Part shown: positions 22,905 to 34,840 of the stretch, in pieces
How positions within the stretch are numbered: position 1 is the stretch's first letter
Layout of the letters: each line of letters opens with the position of its first letter
Origin: Piezodorus guildinii
Taxonomy: Eukaryota; Arthropoda; Insecta; Hemiptera; Pentatomidae
Direction of reading: 5' to 3'
Assembly (NCBI GenBank): GCA_023052935.1
Contig: CM041292.1
Span: 140,395,143-140,459,142 of the forward strand
DNA: 64,000 bases
Made by a program: the position numbers and the translations under genes
Notes under the pieces: model-generated
What the model was told of the DNA's origin: nothing
Seen by the model: only the letters and a program-made list of their open reading frames with translations
Database searches by the model: none

Positions 22905-23450
22905 AGACTGGACATGTTTACATTTACCTGGAAGACGAAATACACGAAAAATGTAGAAGGTCCGTGTTGTAGCTGGTACCTAACATATGGAAACATTTCT
23001 GCTGAAAAAAGTACCATTGAAATCAGCTATTATTTTTTTTTTTAAAAAGAGCCCAAATGTCGAATATTTGGGTATATTCGGGTAAATACGGAGACGCCCG
23101 AATGTAATGTGGAAATGAGAATCTGCTCACTTAAGTACCATTTAAAAAATTACTCTAGAGATGAGCAAAAATTTAGACACCAAGAAATTCCAGATAAGCA
23201 TACTGAAATGTTGAAATTAATCTCTGCTTTTATCATACTTTTCTGCCTAAATGAAAAGCTTACTTGCTTTCGCTTTTAAATTGCGTGTTACAAATTATTT
23301 TTATAGGGGTTATGAAAGGAATAAATAAAGATACACCCAACCTTCCTACTGACTTAAGTATCAATGCATGGGTAATTATTATATTTTAGAGAAAAATACC
23401 ACACAAAAATCAAATCGTTTCCATGAAATTATAGTTTACTACCTACCAGA
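22905..23450. other. AT-rich spacer, nothing recognised
   Basis: No gene or repeat edge identified. If the exon candidate to the left is real, this would be intron. Confidence 0.35.
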
Positions 23451-23715
23451 TGAGGAAGATGGTTGGGGGTGCGGTCATTTAAAAATAGTATATATTTTAT
23501 TGTGTGCCGACGTTCCGCCCTACATTGTGGGCCTTCATCAGGGCTAAGAGAAACGAGATAACAACCAGTGTAATTATAAACATAATAATACGTAAGGTAT
23601 ATTATAATAATATGGTGACAGTAACATAATATAAATACAAAACTCCATCATTCATGGATGAATCTCCATCAACCAAACTCCATCATTGTAATTTACTTCC
23701 GAGTAATAAGTATAT
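23451..23715 (-). repeat. Hammerhead-bearing repeat (Penelope-like terminal region?)
   Basis: On the minus strand 23544-23506 the order is GCC, CTGATGA, a hairpin GGCCC...GGGC, GGAACGTC, GGC. The GCC and GGC flanks can pair as stem I next to the presumed cleavage site, giving the compact hammerhead layout. Changes from the invariant core are GGAAC for GAAAC and a worn stem II. The left edge (23452-23480) is the same sequence as the hairpin arm at 8979-9012. Confidence 0.55.
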
Positions 23716-24404
23716 GAAACTAGAAAAAAAAAATAATAATTTAAATTATTACCACCTTAATCTAATGATAAATAATTATAGATACCATTTTCTCATTTAA
23801 TGTTGTCGTTAGAAAAAAAATACCATCTTTTAATGATGTTTTAAAAGTATATTATTTAATTCTATGTATAGAATTTTTATAAAAAGAAATAAAATCGTGA
23901 ATTGGACTCAGAAAAGAACAAAAGGTGAAGAAAGCTTTTTTGTCTAGTTAAAATACTCCTTTAGTATTTTATACTGGGGAGCTGCCAATGGTTGGTATCC
24001 CTACATGTGAATCATGACATTTGTATCTTATATCTCATTTACTAGATTTATATCATTATACAGTTGTAAATAGCAATAAATCTATTTATTTAGTATTTTA
24101 TAAGTTGAAACAAAAAACAAAAATTGTTGTTTTGTCCCATTCTGTCGTCTAAATTGTCTTTTCAGAATTCTTTTCTATTTTATCATCGCACTATATTATA
24201 GCTCGTTTTCATCAAATAAATTGATAAAATCTATACTGGGATTGATCGCAGTCATTGCATGCCGCTTTAATAAATATTAATGAGGAGACCACTGAATAAT
24301 GATTATCGGCAGTTAAGGATATCTACCTAACTATACCCCGTATCAATCTTCCATTATTTCTGTTCAATACTTTGTATTTCCATCAAACGTAAAATATAAA
24401 ATTA
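23716..24404. other. AT-rich spacer with a Jockey 3'-UTR scrap
   Basis: At 23975-24085 a GGGGAGCTGCCAATGGTTGG...CTACATGTGA block followed by CAGTTGTAAATAGCAATAAA resembles the 3' UTR and tail of the Jockey-like family (compare 14345-14480). No gene seen in the rest. Confidence 0.4.
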
Positions 24405-25713
24405 AAAATAAGTAAATCCCCAGGATACGATCTCCTTACTCCTCAGATCTTAAGACAACTTCCTCTCAAAGCCATTACATTTTTTGCATATCTCTATAAC
24501 TGTATCCTACGCACTACCTATTTTCCTCTCTTATGGAAACATTCAACTATCATCCTTTTCCTAAAACCAGGCAAACTTTTTAACAGCACTTCATCTTCAC
24601 AGACCTATTAGCCTGCTCCCGATCCTCTCAAACATTTTCGAAAAGCTCCAACTAAAACGAATCCTAGCCAAATTTCAAAATCCTTCACATCAGTTTGGAT
24701 TTCGTCCTCAACATTTCACGGTTCAGCAAGGACTCCGAGTTGTGGACCGCATTTCCTCCGCCATTGAGTGCAAGGAGTATTGTTGTATGGGTGTATGGGT
24801 GTGGCACCCGGGATTGCTCTTCAAGCTCAAAACCCATTTAACCCAATTCTTATACCTAGTCCTCCGATCCTATCTATCAAACCGCTCCTTCCAAGTTCGC
24901 TGTGGTTCAGAATTTGCCAAACATTTTATTGTTGAGGCCGGTGTTCCTCAAGGCAACTTCTTGGGACCCGTCCTCTACATCCTTTACACCGCTGATATCC
25001 CTACCGATCCCGATACCTTTCTGGCAACATTTGCTGATGATACCGCCATTTTTTTATCCAATTCCAATCCTGAAGCAGCAAAATCTCTAATGGAACCTAT
25101 CCCTTGTCGAAGACTGGAGTAATGCTTGGCGCATTAAGATGAACGAAAGCAAATTCACTCACTTCACATTCACCCTTCAACGCAAATCCTGTCCAACGGT
25201 TAATTTCATTTCCACACCGCTTCCTTCCTCAGACACAGTCCGGTATCTCGGCTTTTTACTAGAAAAAAGACTGACGTAGAACCCAAATACAAGACTTGAA
25301 AGAAAATAACTCAACCGCGGATTCGGCCAGTTATACATACTACTAAACAGAAAATCTCATCTTACAGTTGACAACAAATTACTAATATACAAGACAGTAC
25401 TGAAACCTATATGGACTTACGGACTTGAACTGTGGGGGACAGCTAAACATTCTAACATCAAACGCATCCAATCCTTCCAATCCAAAGTCCTCCGAACAAT
25501 GTTTAATGCTCTTTATTACGTTACCAACTGTACCCTACATCATGACCTTAATATTCCGTTTGTTTTAGACCTCGTACCATCCAAATTCTCGAAATTTCAT
25601 CAGAGCCTTACTCATCATCCTAACCCTCTAGCACAATCCCTATCCAGCACCACCATCCGTACAATCCTCCTCGAAGATTGAAACGGCAGTGGCCAAGAGA
25701 CGTATTGTGAACA
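24405..25713 (+). pseudogene. Jockey-like reverse transcriptase remnant
   Basis: Motifs in order: LWKHSTIILFLKPGK, then (after a frame change) HRPISLLPILSNIFEKLQLK and HQFGFRPQHFTVQQGLRVVD. Motif A is destroyed where VAYCCMGV-type sequence stands in place of the usual D-x-x-(K/R)AFD. YLSNRSFQVRCG, GVPQGNFLGPVLYILYTADI (motif B) and LATFADDTAIFLSN (motif C, FADD) follow, then YLGFLLEKRLT and TYGLELWGTAKHSN. The clearest open part is 24742-25122; stops and shifts lie on both sides. The FADD box and the TYG-x-x-LWG thumb segment are the reasons for the Jockey-clade call. Confidence 0.85.
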
Positions 25714-25755
25714 ATTAAACTGGAGTTCTGACAATGGTAAGATCCTCCACTCATG

Positions 25756-25985
25756 TACGGTATGTTTGTGGCTACAGCGCCCTGACTCAGCCTCCACTGG
25801 CTCAGACCAGTGATGCGGCTGAGATAGAGGCGCTGGGATCTCTTATATTCCGCTTTTTCCTCCACAAGTGGAGGGAAAAGCGCTTGCTGGGGTCCCTTTA
25901 GCAATTGTATATATTGTATATAGTTATGATTGTGTGTAAGATGTTTATTTATTTGCCAACTTTTTATTTATCTCAATAATAGGTT
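25756..25985 (+). repeat. First copy of a 230-bp direct repeat in Jockey 3' UTR
   Basis: Closely matches 26528-26757. It carries a 50-codon open frame (RYVCGYSALTQPPLAQTSDA, then HKWREKR) that stays open in the other copy despite substitutions. Confidence 0.8.
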
Positions 25986-26250
25986 TTTGTTTCGATTTGT
26001 TTTGTTTTTTATTTATTATTATTATTTTATTGTATATATATGAATTTATTTATGTTCTATTTTATGTAATTTGACCATTATTATTATTTTCTGTATATAT
26101 AGTATGAATGTGGTCTCTTATCAATATTATTATTGTTCATTTTGTAACAAATTGTAATATATCTCAATAAAAAAAAAAAAAGTTAAAAGATCACATTGGA
26201 GGAAATCACTTTAATTATTGGACGGTATCTGTATCGATACATCATACACA

Positions 26251-26518
26251 ATTACTTTCACTTACTATATATAGTAAGGGGAAGTATTGCGATCGTGAAA
26301 ATTTTCGAATTCCAGTTTTCAAAGGAAATACACGTTTTAGGGTCCCCTGAGTCCAAATAACCAAGTCCCGCAAAAAGGTCTGTGTGTGTGTGTGTGTGTG
26401 GTAACTCCCGGGCGGAAACGGTAAGTCCTATGAAACTGAAATTTCATATTTAAGACAACTATACGCCCAAGACGTGACAAAACTTTTTTCATCGAAATGA
26501 GCTTACCAGAAGAGGCGC
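26251..26518 (-). repeat. HINE-like family, palindromic-end fragment
   Basis: Starts ATTACTTTCACTTACTATAT, continues through CGATCGTGAAAATTTTCG, CCAAGTCCCGC, a (TG)n tract at about 26383-26401 and ATGAGCTTACCAGAAGAGGC. It is very similar to 49391-49670. Broken off at 26518, exactly where the second 230-bp repeat begins. Confidence 0.9.
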
Positions 26519-26527
26519 TATGTTATG

Positions 26528-26757
26528 CTACGGTATGTTTGTGGCTACAGTGTCCCAACTCAGCCTCCACTGGCTCACACTAGTGATGCGGCTGAGATAG
26601 AAGCGCTGGAATCTCTTAGATTCCGCATTTTTCTCCACAAGTGGAGGGAAAAGCGCGGTCTGGGGTTCTTTTTGCAGTTGTATATATTGTATATAGTTAT
26701 GATTGTTTGTATGATGTTTATTTATTTGCCAAATTTTTATTTATCTCAATTATAGGT
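26528..26757 (+). repeat. Second copy of the 230-bp direct repeat
   Basis: A second piece of the Jockey-type 3' UTR. Its open frame reads RYVCGYSVPTQPPLAHTSDA then FLHKWREKRG, open from 26525 to 26755. It lacks the A-tail of the first copy. Confidence 0.8.
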
Positions 26758-27327
26758 TGTTGAAAGTCTTGAAAAACTATAAGTCACTTTTTTGAGAAAT
26801 GTTTAGAAAAAAGATTATAATGGTTAAATCTTTCAAGTCTGATTTGAAAAGTTTTTAAAAGGGAAGTGAAACTTTTTTTTGCTTTTACTTTGTTTTAATT
26901 ACTAACACTTTTGTTCTTCTCGTTTTTTGTAAATAAAAACCCGTAAATATTTTTATGATCATTCTCCAGATAGGTGAGAATTATTTAGGACGTCATTTAA
27001 AATCAGGAGAGCTTGTAAAGTATATCTAATTAAATGTTCGATTCAAGTGAAAGTGATTGCGACGAAAATGTCTAAGGCTAAAATTTAAAATAGCGAATTA
27101 TTTATAAGGATACAAGATAATATTTTAAAACACAAATGTTTCCTGCAATCTAATTGTAGGACTTTATTCGTTTCCCTGTATTGCCTCCCTCTCACTTTTG
27201 ACTATCCCGATATACTCAATATAAACTGTGATTTAATTATCTTGTTTTGTTTTTTCAGGTTAGTGCTACAGACTTTCTTTTTAGCGAACAGCTGCAAATT
27301 GTTATGTTTTTTAATTTCATAATTATA
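26758..27327. other. AT-rich spacer, no gene seen
   Basis: Nothing recognisable. Confidence 0.4.
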
Positions 27328-27490
27328 ATTACTTTCACTTACCTATATAGGAAATATGTAGTAATGATGAGTATTGGAATCGTGAAAATTTTCGAGTGAG
27401 AGGGTCAATAAATTTTGAGTGCAAATGACCAAGCCCCGCAAACAGGTTTGTGTGTGCGTGTGTGTCTATGTGTGTGTGGTATGTACCTTA
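27328..27490 (-). repeat. HINE-like family, palindromic-end fragment
   Basis: ATTACTTTCACTTACCTATA, GGAATCGTGAAAATTTTCGA, CCAAGCCCCGCAAACAGG and a (TG)n tract at 27448-27478 in family order. Ends at the microsatellite. Confidence 0.75.
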
Positions 27491-27659
27491 TTTTCTAAAA
27501 CCTTAGGGGGTTCTTCATGCTTAAAAGTAAGCATGTACACGTGTCACCGTGAGGATAACCAGATTTTTCTAAATTCTAACCTTTAAATTTATTGACAGCA
27601 ACCGGGAGATAAGTGATTTTACAATTAAGTTATAATAAACATTTCACGCCTTTAACATC

Positions 27660-27806
27660 GGACATGAAAAATGTATCATAATAAGAATATCATTGAAAAA
27701 ATACCATTTATTCATGATAATTTAACACTAGTCAGTTATGACCTTGAAAATTTATTTTCCAATGTAAAAATACATGAAATTATTATAATCATAGACAAAA
27801 ATATAT
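27660..27806 (+). pseudogene. Possible Penelope-like RT scrap (motif A region)
   Basis: The frame 27671-27859 reads IPFIHDNLTLVSYDLENLFS then NVKIHEIIIIIDKNI. In Penelope-like RTs motif A has the form LVS(F/Y)D-x-x-(S/N)LF-x-N(V/I), and this segment fits. Only about 40 residues are recognisable and nothing convincing flanks them. Hammerhead-like motifs typical of Penelope-like terminal repeats occur elsewhere in the window, which makes the call somewhat more plausible. Confidence 0.4.
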
Positions 27807-28128
27807 CTTTTTTTTTTTTATTTTGCCTAATATTTGATTTGAAATATCAGCATTGTTGAGTGTCTGTATGAGAGGACAAGAGGTATCGGGCGGTTGGGAC
27901 ATAAATGATAATAGAGAAGAAGTATAGTGAATATGGGTAGGTAGGGAGTTCCAGGGTAGTAGAGCGGACAAGAAAGGAATGATCAGATATTTTTTCCATG
28001 TGTAAAAAGGTAACAAATGAATATAGATTAATAATTTATAAAATCAATAAGTGTGAAATACAATATCATCATTCATGATCCATTTATTTTATTACTTAAC
28101 GTTTAGTGGTCTCGTCTGAAATAAAAAA
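27807..28128. other. Spacer, no gene seen
   Basis: No recognisable feature. Confidence 0.35.
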
Positions 28129-29006
28129 TCTGGTTCGGACAACACACGACTTTCACTTACCTCGACTGTTAAAATAAATTTAAAAACTATTAAATATACT
28201 TCAATTTTAAAAATATTTGAAGTTAAATTATATTAAACGTGCATTCATTTTCGTTGTAAACATATGATTCAGATTAAATAATATAACCGTATTAAATTGT
28301 TAATCAGTAATAAGTTTATTCCCCATTCCTTACTTTTTATTACCTGTTACAATTTCGTGTATCATATAATATTTTTCTAATATCTTTCTCTTTCCAACGG
28401 TGTATTAATATCGAAAAAAAAAAAATTAAATAACTACATGAAAAATTAGTTTTTCTCTTTCATCCTTTAGTTGGTCATCAAATTAATCCTACTTGTATAT
28501 TAAGACGTCCTTCATCAATGTCATTAAGATGAGATGGTTAACTTTTTGGAATGTACAAAAATTTAAGGTAGTTTAAAGAAAGAAAATTTAAAACATCGGA
28601 TTTAAGCCTTGTCAGACTATTTCAATCTGAATGAAATTTAGATGATATTTAAGCCCGTCAAATTTTACATCGATATAGCGATTTTAATCAAAATCGTTAG
28701 AGCCGTTATTGAGAAAATCGGAAATAAGTCCACAACGTATGGTAAAATGTGGTTAGCTGATTTTGATGAAAGTGTTTGTAACATCTTGGGCATATAGTTG
28801 TCTTAAATATGAAAATTCAATTTCGTACGCCGTATCATTTTTGCGCTAGACTTACCACACGCACCCAGACTTTTTTTCAGGACTTGGTGATTCGGACTCA
28901 GGAGAACCTAAAACGTGTATTTCCGTTGAGAACTAGAATTCGAAAATTTTCACGATCGCAATACTTTCCCTTACTATATATTTTGTATATAGGTAAGTGA
29001 AAGTAA
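28129..29006 (+). repeat. HINE-like family, full-length copy
   Basis: Runs from TCTGGTTCGGACAACACACG, followed by ACTTTCACTTACCT, to CTTACTATATATTTTG and AGGTAAGTGAAAGTAA. This copy shows the subterminal inverted repeats in intact form. The (CA)n tract is replaced by a short CACACGCACC segment near 28856. Confidence 0.9.
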
Positions 29007-29651
29007 AAATTCATATTAGTAACTTTATTTTTGTTAGAAATTTGAGTAATTTACTGAGATAATCTTATTATTTTTTCAAATAAGATTAAAGAAGCGATCT
29101 TTATTTTCAAGTAAATAACCCATTGTGATATTTATTAAATTTTAATTTTAACTATTGAATACGGATACGATAATTGTGGTCTTAAGAAAAAAAAAAAAGT
29201 ATAAATAAGAACCTAGCGTGTTAGTTTGTTAATTTCTTAGCATTTACGGAAATGTATACTGATATTCTACTGCTCTTAATTTAATAAAATATGAAATATG
29301 GAGAAAAAAGGATTTTAATGGTTTTCCTAGTAAGGACTGACAGTATGTCGCTTAATGTTTGTGCGCTTTTGTCTTGTAGTAGAGCACACAATGGACCGGG
29401 CGGAACAAAGCACTTGCTTCGCTTTCCACCCTTAATGCTATCATCCTCACGATGATTCCACAATGAGCAGCGAAGGATGCAATCAATATGCTCGCACTGC
29501 TTTATGTTCCAGGATACAGGTCCGTACTGAGTAGCTTGTAAAGATTTATTTCTGAAAATATTTTGGATTCATAATAACAACATTAAAAATGGTTTCTCAA
29601 TTTATCGGAATTAAAATAAAATTTATTCTGGGAAGAGTTTTCGGCTAAGTA
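29007..29651. other. Spacer, no gene seen
   Basis: The GC-richer patch 29335-29530 has no match in the window and no convincing ORF. Confidence 0.35.
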
Positions 29652-30524
29652 AGCTATTGCACGTAACACAAGACTTTCACATACCTCCGTTGTTAAAATC
29701 AATTTAAGAATTTTTTTAAGAAATATTGTTAGAGATGAAACATATAAGTTAGTGAATGTAAAGAGTTTAATGAATCAATTAAATTGAATTTCGATAGACA
29801 CATGGTTTTATTATATAATATATTATATTATTATTAGCTATAATATGTTAGTTTTATCGGCTCTTCATTAACTTTTACATTTTATTGTATAAGATAATAT
29901 TTTCTTCTAAAATTTTGTAGCTTTTTAACGGTATATTATACATCTATATTATTGTTCTTATGTTCAAAAACACCAAAATCACATCAAAAATATTTCTTTG
30001 TTCTTTTCTCCTTTAGTTGGATATCGAAATCGTTCAACTTATATATTTACATGTTTTCTATCAATAGGAACAGCGTTATATGGTTCTTAATTTCGATTTC
30101 AATAAAATTAAGGGCACTTTAGAAGATTTAGAAGAAGATTTAAAATATCGGCATTTTAGGTTAAAAATACTATTTCAATCAGAATGGAATCTATACTACA
30201 TAAAAGTTCATTAAATTTTACATCTATGCAACGGGTTTAGTAAAAATTGTTAGAATTGTTTTTGAGGAAATCGTAAAAAGGTGTAAAATGGTATAAAGTG
30301 GCTCTTCTGGTTTGCCGATTTCGATGAAACAATTGCTGTATCGGGCTTATAGTTGTGTAAAAGATAAAATTTCAGTTTCGTATGACTTTTTGTTGTGCGA
30401 GACCTACCAAACACACACACCGCGCTTTTTGGGGGACTTGGTTATTAGGTTTGAGGAGACCCAAAAACGTGTATTTCTGTTCATAATTGGAGTTCGAAAA
30501 TTTTAACATTTGCAATACTTTCAT
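29652..30524 (+). repeat. HINE-like family, nearly full length
   Basis: Starts GCACGTAACACAAGACTTTC and carries all internal blocks, including the short CAAACACACACACCGCG tract at 30408. It loses the terminal palindrome: after GCAATACTTTCA the sequence diverges at about 30524. Confidence 0.85.
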
Positions 30525-31177
30525 GTGATCAGGTGGTCCATTTTGCGGGTTCTTGGTATGCTCTTAAATTGGTTTTTAATTAATGTTTTGTTATAAAAAT
30601 ATATTATATCAAGGGGAGTCAATTTTGACAATATATATTTTTCGTGATTGCGCCTCCATGCATTTGGTCATGTGCTGCGATTTACGACCAGGATGCAACG
30701 CGACACACGAATGAACTAAAAACATTTTCGATTATATTTAACGAAATGGAAAAAAAAAATGGAAAAAGTATTCCAATATGATAAAATAATCTTTAATTTG
30801 TACAATAGATTTCTCTTTAGCACACCATAAAAAGCTTAATATTTACTATCATAATATTTTATGTGTCGTAAAGCTCCGAGGTGATTATTTTAAGACGAAG
30901 ATGTTTTACAATGAAATCGTTTGAATTTAAGCTCAAGTTGTAAATATATGAGGTTTTTCCTTTCAATACGTAAAAAATTATTGTATTTGTGTCAACACAA
31001 AATTAATAATGAGGTACTAAAACTAATGTAAATGTCCGAAAAACTTCGGTTGAAGCCAATCAATCGTATACAAAATATTTAAGTTTTTTTGAGTAATCCT
31101 TAAACCAGATAAATTAGATTTGTCGGTATGATTATTGATGATATAAATACATTAATAGATACATCAATAGATAAATA
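30525..31177. other. AT-rich spacer, no gene seen
   Basis: Nothing recognisable. Confidence 0.4.
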
Positions 31178-31695
31178 GAGCAATACCAAGAGGTCGTCCT
31201 ACAATGGATTCTAGGGCACTTTGGACTTGCAGGGAACGAAATTACAGACTAACTGGCAAAAGAAGGAACATCGTTCCCCCAAAATAGCATACCTAGGTTG
31301 GAGGAGTGTAAAAAAATTAATAAAAGGGCCATAAGCCAGAGGTGGGAAGCAAACCATCCCAATCAGCGTCCCCATGACGAATATTATAAATTATCTATAA
31401 GTGAACAGGTTATAATAATATTTCGCCTCAGAACTCGACATAACCGCATGAAGTCGCACCTTTTTAAAAAGATAGGATCCAGCCCTCTCTGCGGATGTGG
31501 TCAAAATGAAGAAACCACAGAGCACATCCTGCAAAGCTGCCAATTGGTGGAGGACATACGGAAGCAGATATGGCACCAAACAACAGACCTTGGGACCAAG
31601 ATCTTTGGAAGTCTGTGGGATCTAAGGAGGACCGCTAAATTCATACTCTCACTTCCTGACATAGCCATATAGGGAAGAACGAAGAAGAAGAAGAA
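31178..31695 (+). pseudogene. LINE RNase H end and zinc-finger tail (5'-truncated)
   Basis: Begins in RNase H at VVLQWILGHFGLAGNEITD (the usual H-C-G is HFG here), then an in-frame stop and LAKEGTSFPQNS. The long open part 31298-31672 follows: FRLRTRHNRMKSHLFKKIG, CGCGQNEETTEHILQSC (zinc-binding tail with a normal His) and a stop after SLPDIAI. The tail is (GAA)n-like at 31675-31695. RNase H followed by an HILQSC tail marks an RNase H-bearing LINE of a different family from the I-like copy at 19-22 kb. Confidence 0.8.
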
Positions 31696-32554
31696 TACAT
31701 CAGACAATACCTCAACCTTGAAACAAAATCTGAAAATTCCAATTTTTATTTTTTAATTTATAACGCCATACGTACTGTATTAAAATCGTTTCCGTATTAA
31801 TTGTTGCTTATTATATTGTAGATTAGAGCTATCACGTCAAGATCATCCATTTTTATTTTATTTATTTATTATTATTATTTTTTTTTGAGACTGAGAAGCT
31901 CCATTCTGCTATCACAGTACCTTTCTGAACATAATATATATTTTGATTGATGAAATGATTTCAAAGACATGTGTTTCACATAGTTACGAAGAACAAAAGG
32001 AAAACCACTGGACTGTTATCAACAACATAATATAGGGTTGAATCTATTATTATATTGTATTCCAGTAGGATGGTCCTTGCACAATACTTGTGTTATAATG
32101 TGGTCAGTTATTGATGCATAATTTCAGGAGACAAACAAAGGATTTCACAGAAGGCAAAGACAACTCGGAGGGAGAGGACTGTCAATAGACTTCATGAGGT
32201 GGGAGGATTACACGCTTGTTAGTGCCAACGAAGCTGTCATACACAAAGCCTTTGATATCGCCTCCTCTTCACACGCTCTCTGCATCCTTTTATTTCTATC
32301 TTGTTTCCCTTTGTTCCTCTGCTATCTAGCTACTGTAGCATTACATATCATATACATGTCAAACCTTGAACCAAAAATTGAACAAGTTCTTTCTATTTAA
32401 TTTTTAATAGTTTAAAATGGTCCAGGTTCATGTTTAAAAATTTATTAAACTTTCGATATACGCTTTTCACTTGAACTAGATTATAAACGAAATGCCAATT
32501 TACAAAAGAAAGTGGGGACATAATGCAATATAAGAAAAATAGGGGAATCACGTT
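31696..32554. other. Spacer with an unassigned ORF
   Basis: The frame 32194-32400 has a leucine-rich, membrane-like middle (ALCILLFLSCFPLFLCYLAT) but no family I know and no repeat context. It may be chance. No other feature seen. Confidence 0.25.
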
Positions 32555-33830
32555 ACTCAACATTGCATATTAGGTCTTTTCTGTTGCTTTATATAGGAGA
32601 ATAGTCCCATATGCGGAAACAGTACTAGGAGATTACCAAGGAGGATTTCGACGCAACAGATCCACTATAGATCATTTTTTTTTTTTTTCTATTCGATGGA
32701 TCATTGAGAAGATAAGGGAATTTAAAAGGTATGTGTGGATGCTCTTTGTAGGTTTTGAAGCGGCATAAGACATTATTGACAGGGAAGCCTTTTTTGTAAC
32801 TATGGGAGAATTGGTAATACCGGATAAACTCATCAGGCTGACCAGGTGTACCTAAGTGCTCAACGAATGCCGAGATAACACACCGAGTGGAATCTCAGAT
32901 TCTTTTGAAGTAAGTAATGGATTAATGCAAGGGGGTCCGTTAGCACCTCTCCTATTTAAAATTGTTATTCACGCTGTTAAGAAGCGAGCTGTGCTAGACC
33001 CAGGAGGAACCATCTAAACCATGATGACCCAGATAAAGGCATACACAGATGATGTGGTGACCATTGGAAGATCTTTAGCTAGTGTGAGAGGTGAGTTCAC
33101 TAAGCTTGATACGGAAGCGAGGCGTGTGGGTCTCAGAGTCATTGAGGGGAAAACCAAAGTAATAGCATGCAGAAGAAAGAAGCAACCTCAGCCTACATTT
33201 GTCATCAGAGATTACACGCTTAAAATGGTCAACAATTTCAGCTACCTCGGGTACCTTATCAATGAAGATGCAAATGAGGATGAGGAGATAAGAGCTAGAT
33301 TGGCGGCTGGGAATAAAGCATATTTTTCTACTATTAAGCTATTCAAAAGTAAATTGCTGAGCAGGACCACTAAAATTAGGCTGTACAAGACGCTTGATAG
33401 ACCAGTGACAACATATGGATGTGAGACATGGACTTATAACAAAACTGCTTCTGAAAAAATGGACCGATTTGAAAGAAATATTCTTAGACGGATCTTCGGA
33501 CCAGTTCAAGAGTCAGGAAGATGAAGAATAAGGACAAAAAAGGAATTATATCGGCTTTATCATGATTTAGCAGTGTCCATGTTTGTAAAGATCCAGCGTC
33601 TTAAATGGCTAGGCCATGTTCACAGAATGGTAGATTCAAGAGCAGCCAAAAGACTGTATATGCATGACCCTGATGGAGTGCGATCGAGAGGAAGACCAAA
33701 TACAGATGGCAGGATAACGTAAGCGGTGACTCCGAAAGCAAGGAATAAGGATAACAATGGCAGAAGATAGAACACAGTTTAGCCAATAGAAAAAGAAGAT
33801 AAACGAAATAAGAGATATGTCCATTTATAC
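32555..33830 (+). pseudogene. RTE-like LINE, decayed RT
   Basis: In order and across several stops and shifts: LLNIAY...RRIVPYAETVLGDYQGGFRR (then RSTIDHFF), a motif A relic (MLFVGFEAA, catalytic Asp lost to Gly-Phe-Glu), GLMQGGPLAPLLFKI (motif B) and the frame 33021-33524. That frame opens at motif C as IKAYTDDVVTIGRS, with Thr for the usual Ala in YADD. FSYLGYLINED, TTYGCETWTYNKTASEKMD and LKWLGHVHRM follow, then RSRGRPNTD. The YLG, YG-x-E-(T/S)W and WxGHV-x-RM/GRP segments are characteristic of RTE-type polymerases. Non-functional. Confidence 0.85.
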
Positions 33831-33942
33831 AATTTACAATTTGATACATATGTACATTTTTATTTTTTTTAAATCAACCATATATTGCAAGGACGAATTC
33901 ATGTGTCATACCCGTACTCGATATTGTTTAGGTAGGACGTAT

Positions 33943-34158
33943 TTATACGTCCCGCTCGGTTAATAGCTTCCGCATTTGCACATTCGGTATTGGGTCGGAA
34001 TAATCGGATTTTAGAGTCGAAGCTCCAAACACTTCGGTTAAGATTTCGCATCTTGTTTCACGTTTCATTTTTGTTGGGTTGATTGAATTAAAGTATCGTA
34101 CACGTTTCCAGAAAAGCATAATACTATCCTTCAAGTTTTTTGAACTATTAATATCCAT
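33943..34158 (-). other. Unassigned ORF, possibly an exon relic
   Basis: 71 codons, mixed polar composition (KMKRETRCEILTEVFGASTL), not matching any LINE motif I know. Upstream on the minus strand there is an acceptor-like ATTTCAG, but stops lie between it and the ATG. Weak. Confidence 0.15.
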
Positions 34159-34199
34159 AGAATGTTGTGCTCACCGTTATCGTGATTTGTTGAAGGCTT

Positions 34200-34840
34200 C
34201 TGAAATTTTGTTCAGAAGAATTTATTGTCTAAAAAAAAGAATTTAAAAAAATAGGTCTCATGATGTAGAATGTATTTGTTAGACAGGTAGAAATGTAATT
34301 TCAATTCTGCGATTTCTACCTTCACTGCTAAGTAAGTTAGAAACTAAATATTAATTTTGTATAACGCCATGAATAATAACAAGTTTTAAGTTAAGTTGTA
34401 AGATTCATGCAGCAGTATTTCTGTTTATTTTTTTTAATTTCCATTTATCTATCTAAATATGAAATATTCATCGGTTAAATTATATGGTTCTATCAATATG
34501 ATATTAATATTAATTCCATTTTAATTATGACTCACGAAACACTAGAGAATCAATATCCTTGCTGTGCTAAACGGAAAGTTCTATTCGAAATAAGTACCAT
34601 GACTTATTCATGAATTCCTTGTTAGCGATAACTTTCTTACACAGCTCGTTACAGAGATTAACCTCGTCTCTCATTTCTGTAAAAAATATTCAGAAGTGAA
34701 GTTCAATTAGTGCCGATTCCATCTTCTCCGTCCTTTCTAATTTTTTTTTTTTTTTTTGTAATATCGTCGGAAAAAGAAAAAAAAAAGTATAGAAAAAGAA
34801 AGAAATAATTATACATCTGAAAAGTGGAGGTGCTAAGCAT
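34200..34840. other. AT-rich spacer, no gene seen
   Basis: Nothing recognisable. Confidence 0.35.

Larger units (their letters stand above)
24405..26178 (+). mobile_element. Jockey-like LINE, 5'-truncated, decayed RT plus 3' UTR and A-tail
   Basis: Starts inside the RT fingers at KSPGYDLLTPQILRQLP and runs through the RT and thumb to PRRLKRQWPRDVL and a stop (about 25710). A 470-bp 3' UTR follows, ending TGTAATATATCTCAATA and a poly(A) run at 26169-26178. ORF1, endonuclease and the N-terminal part of RT are absent. Confidence 0.85.

Noticed and set aside
31298..31672. Host gene of unknown function
   Set aside because: The HILQSC zinc tail and upstream RNase H motif identify it as the end of a LINE polymerase.
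32194..32400. Small membrane protein
   Set aside because: No family recognised and no supporting splice or promoter signals; could be chance.
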